Below are positions 22,429 through 33,240 of a stretch of DNA of 64,000 nucleotides, in pieces. A model generated the notes under the pieces. It saw only the letters and a program-made list of their open reading frames with translations. It was not told the origin of the DNA and did not search any database. This DNA is from Calycina herbarum. Its lineage: Eukaryota; Ascomycota; Leotiomycetes; Helotiales; Pezizellaceae. A program made the position numbers and the translations under genes. The stretch spans positions 1-64,000 of the forward strand of contig LLEY01000126.1 in the NCBI GenBank assembly GCA_001414485.1, given 5' to 3'. The first letter of the stretch is position 1, and each line of letters opens with the position of its first letter.

Positions 22429-22890
22429 ATAACGAAACTTAAACAAACTAAACAAAGGTAACTAAGTCTCGAAGGTTAGTATATAGATAAGAAGTATAGA
22501 TACGCCGGGTTGTTTACTTAGAAGTGAACTTATTACTTATATTAAAGGTATTAAATAAGATAATAAGATTAATAACTAAGTTAAGTACGAAGCTTCTATC
22601 TAATAATAGATATACTAGTCTTATATAGAACCTTCGTTCTCTAAGTATATCGCTTACATCGCTTATATCGCTTACGTTACTCGCGATCAGAGCGATTAGA
22701 GCGATATAGGCGATTACGTTACATAACCACACGTGACTTCTAATAGTATTATAATAGTAAGATCTTAAAACCTTTAAATACCTTTTGTATTACTAATTCT
22801 CTTCTATATTATCTTCTATTCTTAGATATTATATCTTATCTTATTAGAACGCTATCTAGACTACTTACTACATAACCGTGATTTGTAATA
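22429..22890 (-). repeat. Gypsy-1 3' LTR (copy A)
   Basis: 462 bp in minus orientation: the plus strand begins TATAACGAAACTT and ends CGTGATTTGTAATA. On the minus strand it is preceded by the polypurine tract AAGAAGGGGATAG (22891-22904), which fixes it as the 3' LTR of a minus-strand element. Confidence 0.85.
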
Positions 22891-22942
22891 CTATCCCCTT
22901 CTTAGACTAGCGTGTCTATACGCTTAAGTATAGCCTAAGAAA

Positions 22943-23560
22943 ATATTATTAACGCCTCTTTTAAAAGATAAACTCAAATAATATAGAACTCTTAATACTC
23001 TCTATATTAAACGTATAAGACGTAAAATAATTCTCTATACTTGTTATATTAATACGAAAACCAGCCGTCGATATATTAGTATTATTAGTAGTTCTAAATA
23101 CTCTGAATATACTAGGAAAGGTAAGTCTTATAATATTAAGAAGTAGAATCGAATACTCTTATTTTTCGAGTAGGAATCTATTAATACCTAGAAGCGACGG
23201 TTATAATAGAAGGAGAAAACAGCTTATAAGGTTTAGGAAGAAGCTATATAGAAGATCTTCTGCTTATAGAAACAGTAATAATTCCTTACTAAGCAAGAAT
23301 AAGAGATACTCCGTCGTAGTCTTACTAACTTATAAGAGCTTAATAAAGCTAAAGAGAAAGAAAGAGCAGAGAAGAAGAAGAAGTAGAGAGAGATAGAGAT
23401 TACCTAGCTAGTAGTCTCTTCTTCTTCTAGTAACCTAGCTTTTACCGTAGAACTGTCTCTTAATTTAGCCTTTCTTAAGGCTTTCTCTTCTAACTACGAG
23501 ATATAGATAACTCTAGGTTTTAGTAGTAGAACTTCTAAAGTTCTTTTAAGTAATAGTTAA
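22943..23560 (+). pseudogene. Gypsy-1 accessory ORF, opposite to pol (copy A)
   Basis: A 206-codon frame on the strand opposite to Gypsy pol, between the 3' LTR and the end of the chromodomain. The start is ATA, where the copy at 47538 has ATG (RIP TG to TA). All stops are TAA or TAG. Residues 10-80 have a cysteine-poor remnant of a Cys-rich part (YTCYINTKTSRRYI, KYSEYTRKGKSYN); copy D keeps more Cys. Residues 100-165 form a charged coiled coil rich in Gln, Glu and Lys (EEAIQKIFCLQKQ, LNKAKEKERAEKKK). The C terminus is FSSRTSKVLLSNS. The function is unknown. Fungal genomes hold many predicted proteins with a Cys-rich head and a long Glu/Arg coil, and this looks like such a protein. Confidence 0.6.
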
Positions 23561-25499
23561 TATTTTTTCTAGGTTCTTAAGTGTTTTCTAAGTATAGGTA
23601 ATCTAACTATTTAATTAAGTACTTAATTTATTCTCTAATAAGTCTATAGTTAAGAATTCTCTTAACTTTATACTTAGTATTTAGATTTACTAGTTAAATT
23701 TCTATAAGTAGAGCTAGTAGTACTTCTAGTAGTACTAGTTCGAGTAAGGATATATAGAATACTAGATAGATGTTTATAGTTTTTAGTAGTACTAGTTTAT
23801 AATTTAAAAGTCCTTTAACTCGTTTAATTTTAAATAGTCCTAGTTTCTTATAATCTAATTTATTACTTAGTCTTTTTATATTAATGTTTTTTTATACTAA
23901 GTAAACCTTATCTCTCTTTTTTAGTATTAGCTTCTAACTATATCGTTTATTATAGTAGTACGTGTTTCTTTTAGCTATAAACTATAAGTCCTTTATAAGT
24001 TCTTTATATAACCTCTTAATTTTTAAGACCTAAATATAAGTAAGTTAATTATTAATAGTCGTAGATAGTAGTTCTTAATATACTATTAATTTATATCTAA
24101 AGTTAATATAGAATAGTATAATAAGTGTTATTTCTATTACTAAATTATTATAAGCAAACTATACTAAGAGTAGTAGTTCTACCTAGTTATCTTACTAGTA
24201 GTTTATATAATAATAAAAGTATATCTTAACTACTTAATTTATATATTCGTTTCCTCTATTTATCTAAGAGTAGAAAGCTATAGAAAGCTTCCTTTTTATA
24301 TCTAATTATTCTATAAAAGCGATCTAAAATTTAGAGGTAAAGAGTTTATCTCTATCTAAGAGTATTTCTTCTAGTAGTCTATATCTTAAGACTATCTTCT
24401 TAAGAAATACAAATACTAGTTCCTTAGCTATACTTAACTCTATATATAGTACTAAAATTATATACTTTATAAGTGGTTTTATAATAACCAGGATTAAGTT
24501 ATACTTAACTTCTATTATTAGGTCTTTAGATTTTAGAAGCTTAATAATAAAATCCTAAGATATTAATTTCTAAGGTACTTATAGTATTAGAGTAGTATTT
24601 ATCTATCTATAAAATATATAGTAGAAAGCCTTATTCCTAGTATAGGTATTATACTCTATTATTACTTTCTTAACTATTATAGATAATCGATTAATATAAT
24701 AGTATTATCTTATCTACTAGAGAGTTCTACGAATTCTCTAATAACTATATACTAGTGTTATATAGTATTTCTAAATAAATTCTTTTATATATAAACTAGG
24801 AACCTAAAGCTTTCCCTTTATATACTAGTTATAACCTTCGTATATATTCTAAATTTTATTTATCTAGATATTATTCGTACTTGTTACTACTATCTTATAT
24901 ACTATAGATATTAAGTCGCCGTTTTCGTTATACTTTAGTATTACTATATTAATATATTTTTTATTTTCCTTATAGCCTAGTTTCTAGCTTAGAGTATCGG
25001 CTCGAGTATTACTTATACTACTAATATATTAAATAATTATCTTAAATCCTACTAAGGTCTTAGACTATCTAGCTAGACGTCTAGTAATAAGCTCCTTAGT
25101 CGTAGTAAATGTTTTTAGATTTAGATAATTAGTAAGTACTATTACTAGGTACGTTATACTCTAGAGATAGATCCTCTATTCTTCGATAGCTAGGACTATA
25201 GCTATTAATTCTTTATCGTAGATACTATAGTTCTATTATACTATATTAAAAGTTTTTAAGAAATATACTATAAGTATAAGTTTTCCTATTTTATTTAGCT
25301 ATAGATATACAGCGCCTACTACTATGTCTAAGATGTCTATCTCTATTATACTTAGTTTCTTATAATTAAAATTATATAGGATTAGTTTTATTATAAACCG
25401 TTCTTTAATTTCCTAGAAAGCCTTTTCAGTCTTCTTATCTTAGATAAAAGCTATAGCTTTTCTAGTTAATATTAATATTAGCTTTATAATCTTTATATA
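23500..25499 (-). pseudogene. Gypsy-1 pol 3' part: RNase H, integrase, chromodomain (copy A)
   Basis: Minus strand. A chromodomain-like C terminus (NLNTKYKVKRILNYRLI, IKYLIKQLDY) lies at about 23560-23700, integrase about 23700-24800, RNase H about 24900-25450. It is interrupted at 25499 by pogo P3. From the LTR to about 24820 it matches copy B closely; further right the match weakens and the sequence resembles a second Gypsy family that continues at 27359-30536, so the element may be chimeric. Confidence 0.65.
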
Positions 25500-27358
25500 A
25501 CGTGGTTTATTAGTACCTTACTAATATTAGTACCTCGCTACTTTTCCTCTTATTATTTACTCTCTAACTTTGATATACGATTTCTTAATAACTATAATAC
25601 CTATTTAAACCTAAGAAGCACGAATTATTCTAGCTATCGAGACTATCTAAACTACTAAAAGACTTAACTCTATAACTACTACGAAACTCTATAATATACT
25701 ACGTTCTATACTTCGCGATAGAATAAACGAACGAACTACTCTTAGTAAACGCTAATCTCCTAATTAGAAATTAACCGAATTAGAAGAGTTAGTACTTCTT
25801 TAATATATACTCGACCTAGATTCTAGAGAGTTTACGCCTCGGTTAGCTAGCGTAGAAGATATAGCAAATTATATTCTTAAATCGTAGAAGAAGAAACGTA
25901 TTAGAAAGCTCTAGACGTATCGATTTATATAATAATAACTAGTCTTAAAGACGCGTTTTAATCGCGTTTATAACTTCTAAAAAGCCTTATACAAAGATTC
26001 TAAGCTAATTAGCGCGTGGTTTTAACTAGTAGAGAATATAAAAGTAAAATACAGCGTTTTAGATTACGACTTTTATAACTTTAATAAGACAGGCTTTATA
26101 ATAGATATTATCTACTCTATAATAGTAGTTATATATACCGATCGACGTAGTAGAGGTAAGACAGTTTAGCTAGGTAATCGGGAATAAGCTACGGTAATTA
26201 CTTATATTAATAGCGAAGGTTAGAGTATATCTCTATTTTTAGTAGTTTAAGAGAAGAATTATCTCGCGAATTAGTATACTAAAGACGACCTTCTAAATAA
26301 TTAGATAATTAAACCTATAAGTAATAGATAGACTAATAACGAGACAGGTCTAGAATAGCTATAATACTTTAATAAGTATACTACTAGTCGAGTAAAGAGT
26401 CTATACTATATACTAGTTCTTAATAGATATAAGAGTTACGAATCCGCTGAATTCTAAGAGTACTATAAAGTATATAATATTATAACTCTTAGACTATCTT
26501 CTTACTCTTCTTATTTAACCTAGCTACTTAATATCAGATATTTTAGTATATTAAAACAGGTGTATAGTCGTTAAATTAAGACTTTTATTAAGACTTATAT
26601 TAACTATATTACTAAGGTCGAGTTCTTTCTAGTTTTTAAAGTAGTATATTTAGAGTTAATAATAATCTAAAACGCTAAAGCTAGATTCCGTAGAGCTGGC
26701 CTAGTGTCTTTTAACCTATAAACAGTCCTTTTAAAGCTTAATATAAGGTTATAGACTCTAACTCCCTCTTAGCTGTCTAGTGCTAACTCCCTCTCTTAGG
26801 TGTCCTAGACCTCTTCTAACCCGACTAAAGCTCTTTTATAATCAACTCTTATTCGAAATCGAATTACCTGTTATTAGAGGAGCTCGCTAACCCTACTCTT
26901 TAAGACAGTTACTATATTAGTAAAGAGTATAGAGCGAATAGCCTACGAGATAACTCTTCTATCTACTAAGGTACGTACTCTTCGAGTAGTAAATAAAGCT
27001 CTAAGTAAACGCCGTAGAGCTAAAAAGACTCGTGTCTATTAAGAGAGTATACTTATAGTAGAGGATATATAAGATATTTTAGTCTAGAAGGATATAGATA
27101 AGCAGGTACGACGCGACTTATATATAGAGAGAGGTAATCGAAAGAAGAGACAACTGTCTAGGCAGTACTATAGTACTTATAGAAAAGCTAGTTATAATAT
27201 ACGAACCTGCTAAGAAGATATAGATATGTCTAGTTAATTAGAATCCGATTAGTTTTAATAAATTTTATAGGTTATAGTTGATTTATCGTATAGTAAAGTA
27301 AATTATAAGAGGAAAAGTAGCAAGGTACTAATATTAGCGAGGTACTAATAAACTACGT
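25500..27358 (+). mobile_element. Pogo/Fot1-like DNA transposon (P3), full length
   Basis: 1,859 bp between TA dinucleotides (25498-25499 and 27359-27360). Termini ACGTGGTTTATTAGTACC and GGTACTAATAAACTACGT are inverted repeats. The TATTAGTACC unit occurs twice at each end. It is inserted in Gypsy pol, which resumes on the right. Confidence 0.88.
25575..27258 (+). pseudogene. Pogo/Fot1-like transposase remnant (P3)
   Basis: One frame, broken only by TAA/TAG stops, reads a DDE transposase of about 560 residues, the usual length for Fot1-like proteins. An N-terminal HTH/CENP-B-like region (LEELVLLQYILDLDSREF near 25780) precedes the catalytic core: YNFNKTGF (family YNFDETGF) near 26074, GNREQATVI, NNETGLEQLQYFNKYT, LVLNRYKSYESAEFQEY (family LVLDGHESH), and YSSYLTQLLNIRYFS (family HSSHLTQPLDVGCF). 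All three catalytic Asp positions read Asn, as expected from TG to TA changes. The C terminus is Lys/Arg-rich (KRRRAKKTR). It would cut and paste DNA at TA sites if intact. It is the best-preserved copy of the family here. Confidence 0.85.
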
Positions 27359-30349
27359 TAGTTCTTAATAAATAGATAATAGAAGTTAGCGAATCCTAAG
27401 AAGGATTATACGTCTTTAACGTTTCTTAGTAATTCCTATTTAATAACTACCTAGATCTTTTCTAGATCTATTTCTATTTTTTCTAAGCTAAAGATTTATC
27501 TAAGGAAAAGAGTATAAGTAACTCTAAACTTGTATTTTAAGAGTTTTAGTCGAGAGTCTACTTTTATAAGTTATTATAGAACTTCTTTAATATATCTCTT
27601 ATATTCCTCTTTATTTTCTAAGAAGATTAATATATTATCTAGAAAATATATAATAGTAACTCTTAGAAGGTCTTCTAGAATACTATTATTCTATCTCTAA
27701 TAAGTAACTAGTATATTAGTTAAACTAAAAGATATTACTATATACCTATAGAGTTCTAATAGTAAGACAGAAGGTGTCGATAGTACTACTAGAGTAGTAA
27801 AGAGACTAGATTAATAGTCTTTAGATTATTATATTTATCGAGGCTTTTCTAAATATCGTTAAGTAAGACTTCTTAAAGATATAGCTTAGCTGCTTTTTAG
27901 TAGTATAGAGACTACTAGTATACTACTTTAGTCTTTTTAAAATAAAGTTCCTTTTCTATACACTTATAACTAGTAAGGCTATTATTAGTATAGTATTTAG
28001 CTAGTACTAGTAGATCGAGATATTACTAACTAGTAAGCTCTTTTAGTCTCTAGTCGATTTTATATAATAATAAAGAGAATACTTCTACGTCTTATTATCT
28101 AACGTAAGTATAGAATACTACTATATTAATTATCTTTAGAGTGTCTTTAGTAGCTTTAGTATAACTATAGACTAATACTTTATCTCTTTTTATATAATAC
28201 TTATAGTCTTAATTAAACTATAAGGTGTTCTTTCTCTAGTTAATTAGAGAGTTATGTTTAGTAAGCTAAGGCTTCCTAAGTATAATCTTATAAAAGCTAA
28301 GCTTAGTAACGTAAAAGCGTTATTAGTAGTTAATATACTAGCTTATATATAGGTTAAGAGTAACGAAGTAGATAAGATTCTCTACTAACAAAGGCGATCT
28401 ATTAGCTATATAAAGACGGCGAGGTTTTGTTAAGGGTTTAAGAGTAAAGTTGTTTTACTATATATAATTAGAATTAATAAAAGCTTTAGCTAAAGTATTA
28501 GAGTTAAGTATAAAGTAGGTAGTAGAGTGCTTTATATTATTAGTACTAACTAATTTATAAAGAACCTCTATTACGTTCTTCTTTTACCTTTTCTTTAGTA
28601 ATAATAATATTAAAGCTTTCTTCTGATTTCTATGTCTCTAGTAGTAACTATTAATAGAGACTAGGCTTTTCTCTTAACCTTGTCTACGTTCTTTACCTTT
28701 TCTTCTTTCTAGCGGCGAGCTTCTTTTAGCTTAGTATAACCTAGAAGGCTATGTGTCTTATTATCGTAGTAGTAATAGAGCTTATACTTAGCTTAAAACT
28801 TCTTATAAGCGGCCTTTAACTTAGGAGTATTAGCCTAGGTCTTGTTCTCGATATTCTTCTAAGTCTAGACGTGTTTCCCTCTAACCTTTAAGGTATTAAG
28901 GTCTATTATCTTAGGGTTAGAGAGTAAAGTAGTCGAAGCTAGAGTGATTAGAGTAGTAGTAGAGCTAGAGTTGTTCTTAAGATACTAAGTATTATAAACG
29001 ATTTAGTTAATATTATCTTTCTCTTATATTAGGTTAGCTAAGGTATTAAGTATTAGTATTAGGTAATAATTACCTTACTTACTAATAGGCTTTAGGTTTA
29101 AACCTTAGTCTATACTAGTTCTTTCTAGTATTATCTAGAAGATTCGGTTACGTTCTCGGTTACGTAAACACGTGATCCTTAGAATCTTCTAGTAACTATT
29201 ATATTTGTAAGCTATAGAAGCTTCTAGTACTTATCCTAGAAGTATATATAGCTCTCTACTATCCTTATAGTTAGAAATCAAGTTAATTTTAAGTCTTTTA
29301 CTTATACTTATCTACCGATTCTATAGAAACGTGATTTAACGATCACTTGACCTACTCTGTGCTTATCTATATACGGTAACCTAATCTATTACGTTACCCT
29401 GTTCCTCCTACATTAAGCTCGATAGTTAAGATATAGTAAGAATCTATAAGAATAAGAGCTTAAATAGAGAGGTAGATAGTAAGGAGAAGTCTTTAGATAT
29501 AATTAAATCTAGTAGAGTTAGTAGTAGTAGCTAATAATAAGTAGAAGAAGAGGAATTTAGAGGCTAATTAATAGCTCTACTTCTCTTTTTAAAGTTTAGC
29601 GAAAGCTTTCTTATAGCTAAACTTATTACTAAATATATTATAAAGGATATTTAATATACCTTCTACTAAGGCTATTATAGTGAATTCTCTAGCGTCGTTA
29701 AGGTAGAGATCGATATACTTACGTACTTCTTATTCTAAAGTTAATAAGACGTAAGTTATTCGTTTAGATTTAGTAAGGAACTAGTTAGAGTTAATACGAA
29801 GCTTAATCTTAAGATTAATAATATATAATTATAGCTTAGTAGTAGATTAGTAGCTATTACTAAACATAACTAGGTTAGCGTAGAGAGCTAATTAAGTAGA
29901 GAGGTAAATCCGAAGTTACTTGATTTAGTTTTATAACTTCTTAATTTAAGAGTTACTTATAGAGGCAGAAGTAGCTTAGTAAAGGTATTAGATTTCGTTA
30001 TTAAGAGTTATAATATAGTTGTTAAACTTAGTAGCGTCTTATATAGTATCTACTTTAATAGATTATTAAGCTTACTTAGTAGTATATTATACTTATACTA
30101 TAGTATTCGTGTCGATAGCTGTCTAGTTATAGAGCGAGAGTAGGTCTTATAAGCCTTACTAGAAGGTATCTTCGTTCTTATTAATAAAAGCTCTAAGCGT
30201 ACTACTATTAATAGCAGCTTAGAGTTCTTAGGTAGTAAATCCAAGTATAATAAATTCGAGGCGAGAGTAGTAGACGATAGCGAGGGAGAAGGTGTTTCAA
30301 AGGCGGTGGGTATAACGACGATATATATACTATATAAGTAAAAGAAGGC
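27359..30349 (-). pseudogene. Gypsy-2 gag-pol remnant
   Basis: Minus-strand internal region behind the LTR at 30350-30536. The gag N-terminal part is about 30300-29413. A solo LTR (29051-29412) interrupts it, and gag continues to a CCHC knuckle near 28740-28790 (LYYYYDNKTHSLLGYTKL, with Cys mutated to Tyr). A protease-like and reverse-transcriptase part extends to 27359, where pogo P3 begins. The gag has no close match in the other elements here. It is heavily RIP-mutated. The left continuation beyond P3 is discussed under copy A. Confidence 0.6.
29051..29412 (-). repeat. Solo LTR inside Gypsy-2 gag
   Basis: 362 bp; on the minus strand it starts TGTAGGAGGAACAGG and ends CCTAATACTAATA (ancestral ACTAACA). 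It is flanked by the 5-bp duplication TTAAG (29046-29050 and 29413-29417). Removing the LTR and one TSD copy restores an open gag frame (TIELNTLANLIQEKD). It retains some CA and TG (CACGTGATCC, GATCACTTGACC), so it is younger than its host element. Confidence 0.8.
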
Positions 30350-30536
30350 GAATAATATATTATAGTATAGATTAAGAAATAGATTATTTATAAAGAAGGA
30401 AGAAAGAGAGAAGCTCTTCCTTAGCTATTTATATATCTATAGAAGGATATATCTACGATATTCGTAATCTTACTTAGTAAGCTACTTAGAAGCGAGCTTA
30501 AAAGCAAGCTTATTTACTAAATCAAAAACTCTTATA
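30350..30536 (-). repeat. Gypsy-2 5' LTR
   Basis: About 190 bp; on the minus strand it starts TATAAGAGTTTTTGATTTAG and ends ACTATAATA. It matches the plus-strand LTR at about 54784-54968, which follows a chromodomain integrase. The inner boundary is uncertain by a few bases. Confidence 0.65.
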
Positions 30537-30889
30537 CTTAGCTAAGAGTTTACTACTCTTTCGTCGTTTTTCGTCTTAATAGAGAGCGTAGTCTCTTTGA
30601 TTTATATTCGACTATATATTTAAATAAGACTTCTAGATCTAGCTAGAAGTTAAAAAAAGTAAGATCTCCTTTCCGAAGTAGTATAACGGTTTATAACCGT
30701 GTTCTTTGCTAGGTTACGTAACCTACGCCTATAGCGTATATCTATACGAAGAAGAGCTTATCTCTTTCTTTCTTTCTTAATTTATCTTCTTATAATATAA
30801 CTCTCTACTTATACTTAACCTCTTTATAAGTAGTCTATAATAAGTAGAGAGTTAGTAAGGTTTTAGCTAGCTAAATAAGTTGATTCTTA
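30537..30889. other. AT-rich stretch between elements, nothing recognised
   Basis: About 350 bp. It retains a GGTTACGTAACC palindrome near 30712 and an inverted pair ACTCTCTACTTAT/ATAAGTAGAGAGT (30805-30850). No gene frame. Confidence 0.4.
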
Positions 30890-32097
30890 GTAGAGTTAAG
30901 AAGAATTTTAAAATGTTTTAACTATTTATTACTAATAATTAAGTCTTATTATCCTAGATCTAGAACGATAAAGAGGTAGTTATAGATACGACGTTAATCT
31001 AGATTTAGATATAACTATATAAACTATATTATCTTACTCTTAATACTACTGTCGTATCTACGAATAGATACTAAGTAGAGTAGTTTTTAAATCTGTAATC
31101 CTAGTAATTAGACTAGTTATAGAGCTAAAGATCGATTTAAGAATAGAAATCTATTTACTTCTATATCTATTAAAGCTTATAACTTAATACCGTATCTATA
31201 TATACTAAGAGTTATATCTATAAGGAATTATTTTCCTTCTATAAGACTAGAAAGATCAAGGTTTAATAGATTATATTTATATAAGCTTAGAAAGAAGTTT
31301 TTATCTAAGCTATCTCGTTTTCTCTCTAATTCTAGTCTAAATCAAGGTACTCTATTAAGACTTATATATTATCTTCGTCTACTTCCTAGACTATTTCTTT
31401 AATACTAGGTAGCTAAGAGTAATCGGTTTTATAGTACCCGGGCTTACTATAATAGTAGTACGTCGTACTAGCTAGAACTCGGTCTATTATCTTTTAGTAT
31501 TTAAAGGTCGAGATAGGTTTAAAAGTATAGAAAGTAGTCTAAACAGTAGAGAAGGATCCGTGTATAAGTAGAGAGAGTTTTAGTATTATACTAGATAAGA
31601 ATTAAAAGGTAGTCTTTTTAACCGAAGTAGTTATACTAACTAGCTTAGTTATATTAGCTATATATAACTTAGCGTTTCAGCGTCGTTTCTTATCTAAGAC
31701 TAGAAGATCTACTACTATTTTAACGAAGTTATAGTTCTAACGTCTCTTAAGTACAGCGGCCGAGTTTTATAGCTATAGTATAATCTTCTCTTATATATAG
31801 AAGAATCGTTCTAACTCTAGTATCTCTCTAAGTATAGCTATACTTGAAAAGCGACCTCTGAAGTTAGTAAACGTTTCTCTAGTATAATCCTTTCTATCTA
31901 TCTATAAGGCCTAGAAAGCGTTCTATATATCCTCTATTTTATATCTAGTTAAGAAATATAAATTCAAAAGTTTAATTATATCTTAATAATCGTAGAAAGT
32001 AATATAAATCGATTTAGACTTATATCTAGGCTTAAGATAGTTCTTAGTAAGTCTAGTAGTTGTTTCTTATATAAGAGCTTTTTAAGTTAACGTGTTT
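30890..32097 (-). pseudogene. Gag remnant with CCHC knuckle, related to gag-only elements
   Basis: Minus strand. 32085-31470 matches the capsid-like core of the gag at 10-1212 (the complements of the ATTAAACTTTTAGATTTATA and CTTCTAGCCCTAGATAAGG regions are present). It then continues past the point where the gag-only copies stop, into a knuckle YYSKPGYYKTDYSQLP near 31430 (family CxxCxxxGHxxxxC) and an acidic linker (VQEVDEDNIQ), with protease-like sequence to about 30890. It therefore represents the coding relative from which the gag-only elements could derive. The left part is lost. The N-terminal end is interrupted by a pogo terminus. Confidence 0.6.
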
Positions 32098-32099
32098 TA

Positions 32100-32245
32100 T
32101 AAGCGAGTCGCCTACCTAAGCGAGTCGCCTACTTTTTCAATCTAGTATTATTACGATATAAAATACTTAATACTATATAAAGTTATTAAACTATAGAAGC
32201 TACCTAGTATTATTTAGAACTTTCGCTATCTTCTATATTATACTA
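32100..32245. mobile_element. Pogo P5-type terminal fragment
   Basis: 146 bp nearly identical in order to 11640-11795: ACGTGTTTTATAAGCGAGTC with the doubled AAGCGAGTCGCCTA unit, then CTTTTTCAATCTAG and AACTTTCGCTATCTTCTATAT. It is preceded by TA (32098-32099) inside gag and truncated where Copia sequence begins. Confidence 0.8.
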
Positions 32246-33240
32246 CCTAGTCGACTAATCTACTTCTAAAAGACGTTAAAGCTTTAAATAAGGTTTTATA
32301 GTAGTAAATAGAGAATATAGAGCGTAAACTTAAGTTTATTACTTTAGATTATTCCTTACTTAAGCTTATACTTTTTACCGATTCCTTTTTTATAAATAAC
32401 AACGATTATACTTCCTAGATTAGATACGTAATTATATTAGCTAACGCTGTTAATAATAGTAATATTATCTATTAGTCCTCTACTAAGTATAAGAGAGTTA
32501 CTAGAAGTATTCTAACAGCTAAATTATATACTTTAAGCAACGGTTTTAATATAGCAAGAGTTATTAAATCTACGATAGAATTAATACTTAAGATTAAGAT
32601 TCTACTTATTATTTACACCGACTCTAAGAGTGTTTACAGATATCTAGTAAAGCTTAGTACTACTAAGGAGAAGCGTTTAATAATCGATATTATATATCTA
32701 AGACAAGTCTATAAAAGGCGCGAGATATTAGAAGTTAAATAGATCGACAGAGATAGTAATCCTATAGACGCTATAACTAAAGCTATAGCTTATAATACTT
32801 TAACCTAGCTGATTAATATAAATAAGATTACTATTAAAGTTATAGAATAGGTTAAGAGAGACGAAGTAGTTATAGGAGATATTAACAACGGTAGTAGTAG
32901 TAGAAGTAAAGGGAATTTGTTACTAGAATAAGACGCTAGATAAAGCGCTCTTATTAGTTAGAGATACGAAGAGAGGATTTTAATTAATTAGATTATAGAT
33001 AGATTAATATAACTAATTTAAGTACTACGCTCTCGTTATAGAGGACTACTACCTTTTAGGAAGTTGCTAGTATCGTTATATAAGTGAATAAGCCTCTGAC
33101 TTATATCTATCCACGTGACTAGCACGCTAGTACCACGCTAGCACAAGTATAAATAGTCGTGCTTCGAGTACCTAGAATAGTTATAAAGAATATAATACGT
33201 ATATATAACTAGACAGATTTATAACTAAGTTATACTAATA
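32246..33240 (+). mobile_element. Copia 3' end: RNase H region plus 3' LTR
   Basis: A plus-strand frame reads the Copia RNase H region (LFTDSFFINNNDYTSQIRYV, YQSSTKYKRVTRSI, YTDSKSVYRYLVKLSTTKEK, KQIDRDSNPIDAIT) to about 32900. A 170-bp LTR follows (33071-33240, TATCGTTATA...ACTAATA) with partly unmutated sequence (CCACGTGACTAGCACGC). It is not the same subfamily as 38653-44763. The left end is truncated. Confidence 0.75.
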
